Origin: a virus
Strand: one strand, 5' to 3'
DNA length: 64,000 nt
Virus record (IMG/VR): IMGVR_UViG_3300036768_001501
Span: 27,514 to 91,513 of that record
How positions within the stretch are numbered: position 1 is the first letter of the stretch; every line of letters starts with the position of its first letter. The translations under genes and the position numbers were made by a program. The notes under the pieces were generated by a model, which saw nothing but the letters and a program-made list of their open reading frames with translations, made no database searches and had not been told where the DNA came from. Positions 42,945-50,815 of this stretch are shown here, piece after piece.

Positions 42945-44800
42945 AAAAGGGTTGCCTCCCCGCTAACAAAATCTTGCAAGATAGCACGCACTTCGGACTG
43001 CTGATCAACCCCGTCGAAACTGAATGACGCCTCTGTATCTCCGGTTGCCTTGGACAAATCAGATGCGCGATCGATTACCCGCCGCGCAATGCGTTCGTCA
43101 ATCGTATCAGCAGCGACAATATACTGGCACAGCACGTTCTTCTTTTGGCCAATACGGTACAGCCGGTCTTCGGCCTGAACGATGGTCGATGGTAGCCAGT
43201 CCATTTCTAGAAAGAGCGCAACTTGCGCTTCTGGAATGTCGATCCCGACACCGCACGACGACATCGTTAGGACAATCATATGAGGTTGATCCGGGTCCGC
43301 GATGATAGAATCACGGAACTGCTGGATTACTTGTAAGCGAGCTTTATGATCCAGCTCTCCATGCACAACGGGGCAGCGGTACAGCTTCCCGACGTATTCG
43401 GCTACGGCCCGATGGTAGCAGAAGGCAACAATCTGTCCGCAATTGTCTGAAATATCTTGTACGTAATCTTTAATTGCCTCTGCTTTCATCATGGCAGTCT
43501 TGCGTCGCGCTTCAGCCAATTCTGCCATGCGCGATGCAAACTGCTTACGCGCTGCTGCGTCCTTGGCAATAATCGCCTGGTATGCCTGTTTTGCTAGACG
43601 CTTTTCCAGCTCCGCCTGGGCAATAAGCTGCTCGGATTTCGGCAGCACAACAATTTCACGCATCTTTTCCGGCAGCTCGTTCAGCACGTCCTGCTTGCTG
43701 CGGCGAATCATGATATGCATGCGTAGGCGGTTGGCCAGCTCTGTAAGTAGCTCATCTTTCTCGCGCTTGCTCATTTCGCGCTCTTCGTACGCCATGCGCT
43801 GGCCATAGCGTGTGTACACTACGCCAAGCTGCATGCCACAGTAGCGCTGAACGATCTCGCTCCTGCGGAATTCCTGCGGGGCCAGCGCATTTGCAAGATT
43901 GCAAATATCTACAACGGCAGCAGTTCCAGGTGTGCCGGTCATCATGAGTATAGACCGATAGTTAATCTTCGGCGGGACGAACTTTTTGCCTTTATAAAAA
44001 CCAAGAATCACCTTGGTCCTTTGCGCCGACGGATTCTTAACATAATGGGCCTCGTCAAGAACAATTAGGTCGAAGTTAATGTTCTTGAATGCATCCTGCA
44101 GCTTGGTCACCAATTCGTAATTCATAATCATCACGAATTGGGTGATATAGCCACGGTTCATGGCGGTCAGAAACTCAAGCTGTCGCCTCTTGGTCATTGT
44201 GGCGTTGCTCACAGGGATAATGCGCATATCCCTACGCGACAGCCATTCGTTCAACTTGTCTGCGAACTTAGTTACCATGATCGAGGGGCAAACAATCAAT
44301 ACCCGCTCGATCTCTGGCAAGCTGTCGATAACGCCAATTGCCTGGATTGTTTTGCCGACACCCATATCATCGGCGAGAAGCACGCCACGCTTGACTTTCT
44401 CTTCGCCCGACAAAATACGTCGAATCTCTGTGGCGATGCTTGAAATGGATCTTTTTTGAAAGCTCATATATTCGCCGCCACGTGGGGTAGGCACAATGAC
44501 GCCGTCATGCAGGTGCACATACTCCAATGGTGTGGCGAAACTGGCAGAGAACAGGTCCATAGCTTTCTTTACAGGCAGCAGATGCTCTGGATGCAGATGC
44601 ATCGCGCGCATAATTTCCATGGCCTCTGTAACTAGATATGTAGACCCCAGATGACCGGAATGCTCCAGCCGAAGCTGAACCTTCCCTGATTCAATCAGCT
44701 TGCGCGCAGGCGAGCGCAAGATATACGGCATGAAGAAGGTCCAACGACCGTCTCTATATTGAATGGACCGTTCTGCTGATGCGCATTGATAGCATGTCAT
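42941..44800 (-). CDS. SNF2-family DNA translocase/helicase (619 aa)
   Basis: Helicase superfamily 2 motifs are all visible: motif I ADDMGVGKT (143-151), Ia CPSIMVTKF, motif II DEAH (249-252), motif III MTGTP (287-291), motif V MSSCGVGIDI (near 520) and motif VI QAEDRLYRIGQ (542-552). The N-terminal ~110 residues may hold a HARP-like or other DNA-binding domain. The SNF2/SMARCAL1-like layout is typical of phage enzymes that remodel replication forks or displace proteins. The 4-base overlap with the helical protein suggests coupling. Confidence 0.9.
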   Translation of the reverse strand: MTCYQCASAERSIQYRDGRWTFFMPYILRSPARKLIESGKVQLRLEHSGHLGSTYLVTEAMEIMRAMHLHPEHLLPVKKAMDLFSASFATPLEYVHLHDGVIVPTPRGGEYMSFQKRSISSIATEIRRILSGEEKVKRGVLLADDMGVGKTIQAIGVIDSLPEIERVLIVCPSIMVTKFADKLNEWLSRRDMRIIPVSNATMTKRRQLEFLTAMNRGYITQFVMIMNYELVTKLQDAFKNINFDLIVLDEAHYVKNPSAQRTKVILGFYKGKKFVPPKINYRSILMMTGTPGTAAVVDICNLANALAPQEFRRSEIVQRYCGMQLGVVYTRYGQRMAYEEREMSKREKDELLTELANRLRMHIMIRRSKQDVLNELPEKMREIVVLPKSEQLIAQAELEKRLAKQAYQAIIAKDAAARKQFASRMAELAEARRKTAMMKAEAIKDYVQDISDNCGQIVAFCYHRAVAEYVGKLYRCPVVHGELDHKARLQVIQQFRDSIIADPDQPHMIVLTMSSCGVGIDIPEAQVALFLEMDWLPSTIVQAEDRLYRIGQKKNVLCQYIVAADTIDERIARRVIDRASDLSKATGDTEASFSFDGVDQQSEVRAILQDFVSGEATLL

Positions 44801-44842
44801 GGGACTAATATAGCCAGCGCGGCTACCTATGCAATGTTATAT

Positions 44843-45412
44843 TCAAACTTTAAAGATAACTGGATCGAGCGCGCCATGCGTTGCGTATATTTCCCTGGTC
44901 ATATCGATGCAGCGCGGAAGCGTGACAAAGTCGAACCGGACAACGTCATCGTGTCCAAGGTGGTAAATGCCATAAGCGCACATGGCTCGATTGATGAAGT
45001 CGAACTGCCTGTCCATGATCAGCTCGTAGATAATTGCCGAAGTAATTAGCGGATCTTCGTCTGGGATATAGACATCTACTGCATGCCCATGAATATGCTG
45101 CCTGCAGTTAGTCTGATCCTTGGCAGGAAAAGCAGGCTCTGGGATATAGCCAGTTACTACATAGACCGGAGAATCCAGAACGGATGCCAGCATAATAATG
45201 TCGCGCGATAGGCTTAGATGCTGAACGTTCGGGTCGAGCCTTGCTGGCTCGATTTTCTCAGTTCCAGGAAAGCTCCATACGCGCGGCAGAATCGTTCGCC
45301 TGGCTAACTCCAGGAACGAATGTTCGATCTGCATTGCCACTTCGCGAAACTGGAATCCCATGTATCTCTCAATTTTTGGATGGATAAATGTATTTGATTT
45401 GTATGTCTCCAT
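44843..45412 (-). CDS. Peptidase M15-like protein (189 aa)
   Basis: GAGG lies 6 bases before ATG 45412, which I prefer to upstream ATG codons at 45433 and 45424. The segment RQHIHGHAVDVYIP (residues 104-117) matches the HxxGxAxD zinc motif of M15 (VanY/D,D-carboxypeptidase, VanX and phage endolysin) families. The usual HxD near the C-terminus appears as VVRFDFV (Arg where the third zinc ligand His is expected) unless H near 'YHLGHDD' substitutes. It could act on peptidoglycan stems, but activity is uncertain. It overlaps the upstream gene by 44 bases. Confidence 0.5.
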   Translation of the reverse strand: METYKSNTFIHPKIERYMGFQFREVAMQIEHSFLELARRTILPRVWSFPGTEKIEPARLDPNVQHLSLSRDIIMLASVLDSPVYVVTGYIPEPAFPAKDQTNCRQHIHGHAVDVYIPDEDPLITSAIIYELIMDRQFDFINRAMCAYGIYHLGHDDVVRFDFVTLPRCIDMTREIYATHGALDPVIFKV

Positions 45413-45827
45413 TGCAAGCCTCATGTTGCTCAACGAATTCTTTGACTTTATGGCGTAATGCTGGGTCTATAAACCACAACTCTTGGCCTACATTACATTG
45501 GTCGCAATCGATCTTTATTTTTAGCTTCCTACGTGCATGCAGCACCTCTTGATAGGTGCGGACTATGCGCATAAGTCTGCTAACTTTGACGGCGCGAGAA
45601 TATTGTCGCTTTGGGCGTAGCATTGCGCGCTTTTGCTCTACGTGCCTGATGTAGTGCAAAGCGCACCGACCACCACGTACGGCAGGTCGATTGCACAGGT
45701 AGCACTCAAGAAGCGCCCTCTTGAACCGCCTCTCGCGCCTCTTGAGTAGCCGCTGTCTCTCCTTGCGACTTTCCGGCACCGAGCCTGATGAAAGTGAGTC
45801 CGGTTGCGTTGGCTCGTTCTTCTCCAT
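45369..45827 (-). CDS. Basic zinc-binding protein (152 aa)
   Basis: After a ~20-residue acidic start comes a very basic helix (RKERQRLLKRRERRFKRALL), then CYLCNRPAVRGGRCALHY (about residues 42-59), a treble-clef-like Cys/His site, then CDQCNVGQ (about 108-115) and a later Cys. Such sites occur in HNH-like or DNA/RNA-binding proteins; no HNH core is seen. It overlaps the upstream gene by 122 bases in another frame, so its true start may be further in. Confidence 0.5.
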   Translation of the reverse strand: MEKNEPTQPDSLSSGSVPESRKERQRLLKRRERRFKRALLECYLCNRPAVRGGRCALHYIRHVEQKRAMLRPKRQYSRAVKVSRLMRIVRTYQEVLHARRKLKIKIDCDQCNVGQELWFIDPALRHKVKEFVEQHEACNGDIQIKYIYPSKN

Positions 45828-46287
45828 CGCTGCCTGGCTTAATATATACTACCGTGTTGTCACGGTAGTCAACCACCATGCCAACAGATAGCTGCCGGCC
45901 TTTTACGCGAAAGACTGCCAAGTCTCCAGCTTCTGGAAACTGCGTCGAGAACTGGTGCGTATTGGCCCACATAATTAGTGCCGCACTCGATTGCGTTGGG
46001 GCTGATTCGCCAACCAGCAGCTCAGTCATGCTGCTTGGGGTGAGCAGCTTACTATTAAGCATGGCTGTGAAGAAAAGGGTGAGACGCTCTGAATCTTTAA
46101 TCATGTTGAATACGTGCCCGTCTCCGGCCCACCTGTGTGCCAGCTTGGCATATAGCATGGCGTCTGGAGAATCTTTTGGCAAAGAAAGCACAGAACACAA
46201 CTCGCGCCGAAGCGCTGGCAAGTTCTTGACGTATCTGAAGAATCTTGCCGAATCTTTTGTTAGCTCAAGCACTTCCTCCGGCCTCAT
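45706..46287 (-). CDS. CHAP/NlpC-like fold protein lacking an obvious catalytic cysteine (193 aa)
   Basis: ATG 46287 overlaps the upstream small gene by ATGA. Residues about 95-165 contain PTQSSAALIMWANTHQF and then PEAGDLAVFRVKG, VGMVVDYRDNTVVYI, an arrangement like phage CHAP/TIGR02594-type amidase domains, in which the catalytic Cys precedes a GDxVVF strand and a His follows in GHVGxV. The corresponding positions here are Phe/Thr (TLFFTAML) and Ser-Val-Gly, so the enzyme may be inactive or the match coincidental. It ends in a flexible Gln/Glu/Ala tail overlapping the next gene. Confidence 0.35.
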   Translation of the reverse strand: MRPEEVLELTKDSARFFRYVKNLPALRRELCSVLSLPKDSPDAMLYAKLAHRWAGDGHVFNMIKDSERLTLFFTAMLNSKLLTPSSMTELLVGESAPTQSSAALIMWANTHQFSTQFPEAGDLAVFRVKGRQLSVGMVVDYRDNTVVYIKPGSDGEERANATGLTFIRLGAGKSQGETAATQEAREAVQEGAS

Positions 46288-46436
46288 AGGGCTGTCCTTT
46301 TGTTGTCCCTGGTGGTTGTTTTTCCAGCAACTGCTTTCTTGATGTCCTCAACCAGATTGCGCAGGCTTTGCACTTCCTGGCGCAACTCTTGAAGCTCTTT
46401 AATCAATTCATCTTTGGTCTTTTTGCTGTCCGGCAT
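46284..46436 (-). CDS. Small coiled-coil protein (50 aa)
   Basis: AAGGAGG precedes the minus-strand ATG (46434-46436) at a good distance. The product is a charged coiled coil with heptads (ELIKELQELRQEVQSLRNLV) and a basic tail ending NKRTAL. Its stop overlaps the next start by ATGA. It is too short for default gene calls but the ribosome site and coupling make it convincing. Function unknown. Confidence 0.65.
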   Translation of the reverse strand: MPDSKKTKDELIKELQELRQEVQSLRNLVEDIKKAVAGKTTTRDNKRTAL

Positions 46437-46455
46437 GCATTCCTCCTTTTATCTG

Positions 46456-47697
46456 TCAGTGCGAATATGTTTGCTGCTTGGCAAAACCGCTTTCGCCAAG
46501 CTCTGAATGACAAGCGCTCAGAGTTTCTACAGAAACAATCGGCCTGGTGCGTGCACGTGGGGCAATGGATGTAGCCAGGGATTCGGCCATCGCCTTGGCG
46601 AGAAAGACAGTTTCTGACGCCGACTTACGAATAGTGAGCAAGACATTCTGCCCGTACGTTCTGCCCTTCGCATGGACGGGACAAAAGCTATCTTTCATTG
46701 TGGTTCCACGCTTAAAAGTAAGCACCTGAACTAGCGGTGCATTGCATACATCGCACGCGCCCTCCAACGCAAGAATCTTTTTCGGCTTTTTGGGGGCGAA
46801 TACAAAGCTCTTGGCGATTGCCGATGCCGATTTGAGCAGGGTTCGTTCGTCTGGCGCAGAAATCTCGGCAATACCACAATCGCCGTCTGGGTCTTGAGCG
46901 TAAATCTGCGGCGCGCCTCCACAAGTAATACATAGGTCGTCGGCTGGCCAATAACTAATAATCGTGCCAACTTTGCGATTCTCTGTATTCATGCCAGAAC
47001 TGGCGGTATATAGGTCATCCGGCTTGGCTGGGATGTTCTTGCAATTATAGACAATGATTCTTGCCTTAAGCTGCTTGCACTTTGTGCAGCGCAGGCTGTT
47101 TTCGGCAGCCATAACGCCGATCTGGGCAAAGAGAGATTGGTACATGCCTGCTCCATGAACCAGGTGGAAAAACAAACCGTGTTTTAGCGCCCTATGCAAT
47201 AATTCCATGATTTCACTCATAGTTTTCTCATCATTCATACTTTCAATAAAAGATACGCCAGTCGGGCATGGCGCAAGACGATCAACTACATGTGGAACGC
47301 TAAAGTCACGGTGGTCTTGTGTCCACGTGAATGTAGATGGCAAAGATATAGAACACGATGGGCATACGTTGCAGATGTATGGGGAAACGAAGTAGTCGAG
47401 ACAGATCTGGCATGTCTTGACCAGGTCCTTAATAGATTTGGCACTCTCTAGGGCTTCCCTAGCTGCCATTATAACCGGTTTTATCGCCTTGGCGGAGAAA
47501 TTAATTCCCACAATGGCAATCGTATGTTGGTTGCAATAATCCCACACGTCGGGTATTAATGCGGGACAACCTACATTGTGAGAAAAAACAGTGTTGTTGA
47601 GTTTCCGATCGTGCAGAAAAGTTCCGCACGTTTCCTCCGCGCGATTTCGGTCGAAACCGCAGCGACATTCGATTGTTGGTAACATTGGGTAGATCAT
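46456..47697 (-). CDS. Cys-rich multi-zinc-site protein (413 aa)
   Basis: This is the first gene of the minus block, starting at ATG 47697 with GGGGT upstream. At least five Cys clusters appear: ECRCGFDRNRAEETCG (10-25), CQICLDYFVSPYICNVCPSC (about 96-115), LRCTKCKQ (about 205), CITCGG (about 258), and CDVCNAPL with a distal FCPVH (about 320-345), each capable of holding zinc. The helical segments between them and the lack of a known core mean I cannot assign a function; nucleic-acid or protein binding is the usual role of such arrays. Confidence 0.6.
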   Translation of the reverse strand: MIYPMLPTIECRCGFDRNRAEETCGTFLHDRKLNNTVFSHNVGCPALIPDVWDYCNQHTIAIVGINFSAKAIKPVIMAAREALESAKSIKDLVKTCQICLDYFVSPYICNVCPSCSISLPSTFTWTQDHRDFSVPHVVDRLAPCPTGVSFIESMNDEKTMSEIMELLHRALKHGLFFHLVHGAGMYQSLFAQIGVMAAENSLRCTKCKQLKARIIVYNCKNIPAKPDDLYTASSGMNTENRKVGTIISYWPADDLCITCGGAPQIYAQDPDGDCGIAEISAPDERTLLKSASAIAKSFVFAPKKPKKILALEGACDVCNAPLVQVLTFKRGTTMKDSFCPVHAKGRTYGQNVLLTIRKSASETVFLAKAMAESLATSIAPRARTRPIVSVETLSACHSELGESGFAKQQTYSH

Positions 47698-47735
47698 GAC
47701 CCCAACTATATCACGGAAAGACCGGTTGGCAAGCC

Positions 47736-48008
47736 ATGAAGAAGCTATCTAGTTATATTAGATTATCCGACATCATTACAAATCAGGAAGAAGCCAACAT
47801 GGTCCTTCGCGGAGTCCGGCTGAATAAGCTATGGATATATGACGTTACCGGTAGGCGGGTTGACTATGTCGAGGCTCGGGCTAGGCTTGGCAATGATCCG
47901 AATCTTATTGTTCCAGGGGCGTCTTTGCGCGGATTTCGGGTCAAGAAAACCAAAATTAAGTATAAAAGCCCGAAATCCAGGGGCAGTATACGCGGCAGGA
48001 CTGGATAA
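47736..48008 (+). CDS. Small basic protein (90 aa)
   Basis: ATG 47736 starts 39 bases from the divergent Cys-rich gene. The product has an N-terminal SYIRLSDIITNQEEANMVLR helix, a central strand (NKLWIYDVTGRRVDYV) and a very basic C-terminus (RVKKTKIKYKSPKSRGSIRG). The last 25 codons run into the first 15-bp repeat, so either the repeat contributes coding sequence or the stop is coincidental. It could be a DNA-binding regulator for the adjacent repeats. Confidence 0.45.
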   Translation: MKKLSSYIRLSDIITNQEEANMVLRGVRLNKLWIYDVTGRRVDYVEARARLGNDPNLIVPGASLRGFRVKKTKIKYKSPKSRGSIRGRTG

Positions 48009-48079
48009 CCTTGAAATATTGTGGCAGTATACGCGCCAAGGCAAAGGGGCAGCGAAATTCCAGAGCAGTATACGCGGCA
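47983..48079 (+). repeat. Three 15-bp repeats at exact 41-bp spacing
   Basis: GCAGTATACGCGGCA is found at 47983-47997, 48024-48038 (one mismatch, CGCC) and 48065-48079. Starts are 41 bases apart, close to four helical turns, so a dimeric or oligomeric protein would see them on one face of the DNA. They lie between the small basic gene and the RT leader. Related motifs occur at 54478 and near the right end. Confidence 0.85.
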
Positions 48080-48102
48080 AGAAATATGATCTAAGAAGAT
48101 AG

Positions 48103-48659
48103 GCAGAGACCTGGATGCTTAGATATTATACCCCGGGCAACTTGACAGTGTGCTTTTGTAAAATGTCGGTCTTTTCGTCCACGATCAGAAAATTCCAGCT
48201 ATGCTTTGGTTCGCCTTGGCTTTGGTGCCAGAGCCAGCCAAGCGGCGTACGACAAATTGCGCAATTTTGCCGTACGCATGCGCGATAGCGGCGGTATTGT
48301 TACGCGCGATGTACTCGTCGCGGCAACCTGTATGACGTCGGGGGCAGGACCGACTTGCCCCCTCGCGCTACCGTGTACATAACAACATGCTTAGCTGCGG
48401 GTTACACCAGAACCACGCGCGATGTATTCGTCGCGGCAACCTGCGTTCCGTCACCGAGGCGTACTCGCGAAGACTCGGCTCAACTCCGCCACGGCACTTC
48501 GCTTCGCGAAGTGCGCTCCGCTACGTTGGGGCCTCGTCTTCGCTCCGTGCGCTCGCTTCGCGCAGCTAAGCATGCGCGCCCCGGTACGCGGCTAACTGCC
48601 CCGTACCGGGGCAAAATCTTATATAACGCAACACAACAGAAAGGAGGAACAGTACATAT
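48103..48659 (+). ncRNA. Structured leader of the RT operon, candidate noncoding RNA
   Basis: No convincing gene fits this 557-base stretch. Four strong hairpins occur: 48245-48277 (7-bp outer stem GCGTACG/CGTACGC around the palindrome AAATTGCGCAATTT), 48340-48362 (GGGGGCA/TGCCCCC), 48494-48514 (GCACTTCGC-TTC-GCGAAGTGC) and 48578-48612 (11-bp GCCCCGGTACG/CGTACCGGGGC). A 29-bp direct repeat with one mismatch spans 48302-48330 and 48415-48443. A TTGACA (48142-48147) lacks a good -10. AAAGGAGG near its end serves the next gene. RTs of retron and defence type often use a structured RNA encoded upstream; that this is one is inference. Confidence 0.45.
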
Positions 48660-49697
48660 ATGCGAACAATCAATTTTGGGTACTGGAAAGAGGAAAATGG
48701 CCAGCGCGTGTTCGTTACCACAAGCGAGCATGCGCTTGAAGTGCAACATCAAGTAGCAGAGCGGCTGGCACTGATTGCGTACCTGCTACAGCGCTGCGGG
48801 TGCGGAATCGTAAGCGCCGTTAACTTACCAGAGCTTGGCGTGTCGGCGTACCAGATAGCATCAGAAATTGCCGTACGCGCCTGGCGCCTAAGCAAGAAGG
48901 TGGACAAACAAGACATAGTGGTTGCGCACTACAAGATGCATAACATGTACGACCAGCTCGATCTTGCAAGTGTGTACGCTACGTTAGAATTTACGGCTAA
49001 CTATTGCACGTTTGGCATAGGTATCACGAAAGATTCGCACGTTGTCGCGAAGCCGTTCAGCGACCGCAAACGCATGGAGCCATTGTGCCAGTACGTGGAC
49101 ATGCTGTACGGGATATTACGAAGGATGAATGCCAATGATCGTTGGCATGGCATTGCCTCTCAGGGCAATGAGGCTCAGTACATCATGCCGTACGATCCAC
49201 TGCGCGAGCGTTTTGTCGTTGCCGCTGGACTGCCTACGTCTCCGTACATAGCTGGCTTGTATTTTGCGTACAAAGCTTACAGCAACTTAGCGCAGTTCGC
49301 GAACGACGCTATCAATAAATCTGGAATCTTATACAATGCCGTGCACGTGCCTGGCGTGTCTGTACCAAGGAGACTTGGGTACGCGCAACGCGCATGGACG
49401 TGCGGTGACTATGGCAAAACGTACTGGAGCGAAATTTCGCAGATGCATTTCTTTCACTACGGCCAAGAGGCTGTACTGATTCATACGCGCGATAGCTGCT
49501 ACCTGCCGTTCTTCAAAGACAGTACGCTCAACTATAGGGTTAACGGGTACTTATACGGTGATTCGTTCTCGTTCTACGGAAACGAAATCACCGTAGGCAA
49601 TCCAGAAGTACGTGGCGACAATTCGCCTGTGCCAGCGTCTGCACACGTGGAGAAAGCAAAAACAGTGCTACGTACATTTGCAGTGATGGGAGATTAA
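48660..49697 (+). CDS. Catalytically degenerate reverse-transcriptase paralogue (345 aa)
   Basis: ATG 48660 follows AAAGGAGG. The protein aligns end to end with the intact RT downstream: RVFVTTSEHALEVQ (16-29), matching RIFVTTSEYARKIQ; YCTFGIGITKDSHVVAK (115-131), matching YDYGLSISQASVVALG; AAGLPTSPYIAGLYFA (188-203), matching the RT4 motif GQGPCTSPHFANIM; and FFHYGQEAVLI (264-274), matching FAYSRYADDILI. The RT4 GLPTSP box is canonical, but the YADD box is YGQE and the motif A aspartates appear to be missing. It is likely a non-catalytic partner (structural, RNA-binding, or template-holding), as p51 is to p66 in HIV RT. Inactivity is inferred from the alignment by eye. Confidence 0.75.
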   Translation: MRTINFGYWKEENGQRVFVTTSEHALEVQHQVAERLALIAYLLQRCGCGIVSAVNLPELGVSAYQIASEIAVRAWRLSKKVDKQDIVVAHYKMHNMYDQLDLASVYATLEFTANYCTFGIGITKDSHVVAKPFSDRKRMEPLCQYVDMLYGILRRMNANDRWHGIASQGNEAQYIMPYDPLRERFVVAAGLPTSPYIAGLYFAYKAYSNLAQFANDAINKSGILYNAVHVPGVSVPRRLGYAQRAWTCGDYGKTYWSEISQMHFFHYGQEAVLIHTRDSCYLPFFKDSTLNYRVNGYLYGDSFSFYGNEITVGNPEVRGDNSPVPASAHVEKAKTVLRTFAVMGD

Positions 49698-49698
49698 T

Positions 49699-50796
49699 AT
49701 GCAGGATGTTGGGCACTGGACAACGATTCCCGTCGGTCGCAAGCAGCGCCGCATCTTTGTTACGACATCGGAGTACGCGCGCAAGATACAGCGCGATTTA
49801 GCATGGCGCTTGGCCGCATGGTCGTACTTCTTCAGGCACTGTTCGTGTGGCTTGTTCCGGCCTATCACCGCATATGCGCCAAAAAGCAGCGTACACGATC
49901 ACGTGCGCTTGCATATGGAATGCGCAGCGCGATGGCTCGATGCAGTCACGTACAAGATAGACATAAAGGATTGCTTCAATTCCCTGATGCCTATTGCTTT
50001 CAGGTCGTACGTGCGAGCTGTATACAGAACATTGCTCGGGTACGACTACGGACTTTCTATAAGCCAGGCAAGCGTAGTCGCACTTGGAAGTAGAAGCCTG
50101 TACGGCGGCGACAAGCTGCGTGATGCAATCTGGAGCACAATCATGAACAAGCACCATAGATTCTGGCTCAATTTCGAGTCCATCGTGAACAAGTACGGCG
50201 AGATCGAGAACAGAAAGGTTCAGGCGCTCTTCCCGTACTGCGATGACAAGCGCTTACATGTTGTTGGACAAGGCCCATGTACATCTCCGCACTTTGCTAA
50301 TATAATGCTGCTATCACTCGATTGTACCCTCATGCACAAGATACTTGACCACAAATATTCTGCCGAAGGATCCGTACATGAGATTGGGCTGTTCGGGCAA
50401 TGCGCCCACAAAAAGGCACAATTGCCTTTTGCGTACTCGCGGTACGCAGACGACATTTTAATCACCACGAGTATTGCAACGGACAAGGTGCTTGAAGCTA
50501 TCGAGTTTGCGCTTGCGCTTCACGGCCTGAAAGCCAAGTACGTCGAGCAGTACAAGCAGACAGACCGCATTAACGTCTGCGGGTTTACGTGGACGGTTGG
50601 CGAAGAAGACATCCGCCCGACGCGGCGCGTACGTAGGAGGCTACGCGCGTTGCGTCATATTCATAAAAAGTACAATGACACGAAAGGAGGGCAATTGCAA
50701 TGCTTTGAGCAATGGGCAGATGTGTACAGCGAGTCAAGGCTAGGCAGCTCGAAAGCTGCTCGGGTGCTAAAGACAATTATTGCAGCAAATGCGTAA
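49699..50796 (+). CDS. Reverse transcriptase (365 aa)
   Basis: The gene starts one base after the upstream stop, with GGGAG as ribosome site. RT fingers and palm motifs are in order: KIDIKDCF (86-93; motif A Asp88 and Asp91), GQGPCTSPHFANIMLLSLD (190-208, RT4), AYSRYADDILIT (245-256, catalytic YADD 249-252), LHGLKAKYVEQYK (274-286) and INVCGFTW (291-298, RT6-7). The basic RPTRRVRRRLRALRHIH (306-322) and a GG..FEQWADVY end look like the alpha-helical thumb of group II/retron-type RTs. It lacks a maturase or endonuclease domain, so it is not a group II intron protein. QGxxTSP is unlike the LTSQ box of diversity-generating RTs. Function in the phage is unknown. Confidence 0.9.
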   Translation: MQDVGHWTTIPVGRKQRRIFVTTSEYARKIQRDLAWRLAAWSYFFRHCSCGLFRPITAYAPKSSVHDHVRLHMECAARWLDAVTYKIDIKDCFNSLMPIAFRSYVRAVYRTLLGYDYGLSISQASVVALGSRSLYGGDKLRDAIWSTIMNKHHRFWLNFESIVNKYGEIENRKVQALFPYCDDKRLHVVGQGPCTSPHFANIMLLSLDCTLMHKILDHKYSAEGSVHEIGLFGQCAHKKAQLPFAYSRYADDILITTSIATDKVLEAIEFALALHGLKAKYVEQYKQTDRINVCGFTWTVGEEDIRPTRRVRRRLRALRHIHKKYNDTKGGQLQCFEQWADVYSESRLGSSKAARVLKTIIAANA

Positions 50797-50815
50797 GATG
50801 GAGGATACGTACGCT

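Noticed and set aside
47983-48079. CRISPR array
   Set aside because: Repeats are only 15 bp, three in number, with 26-bp gaps and no cas genes; the exact 41-bp spacing suits protein binding sites better.
48142-48170. Promoter with TTGACA at 48142 for the RT operon
   Set aside because: No -10 hexamer lies 16-18 bases downstream; TAAAAT is only 11 bases away, so a promoter cannot be supported here.
48355-48756. 133-codon plus-strand reading frame in the RT leader
   Set aside because: It runs through hairpins and the RT start, lacks a ribosome site, and its composition is unlike neighbouring proteins.
49699-50796. Diversity-generating retroelement (DGR) reverse transcriptase
   Set aside because: The RT4 box is QGPCTSP, not the LTSQ-type box of DGR RTs, and I found no template/variable repeat pair with A-substitutions nearby by eye.
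49699-50796. Group II intron maturase
   Set aside because: No maturase X or endonuclease domain follows the thumb, and the leader hairpins do not show an intron domain V or exon-binding pattern.
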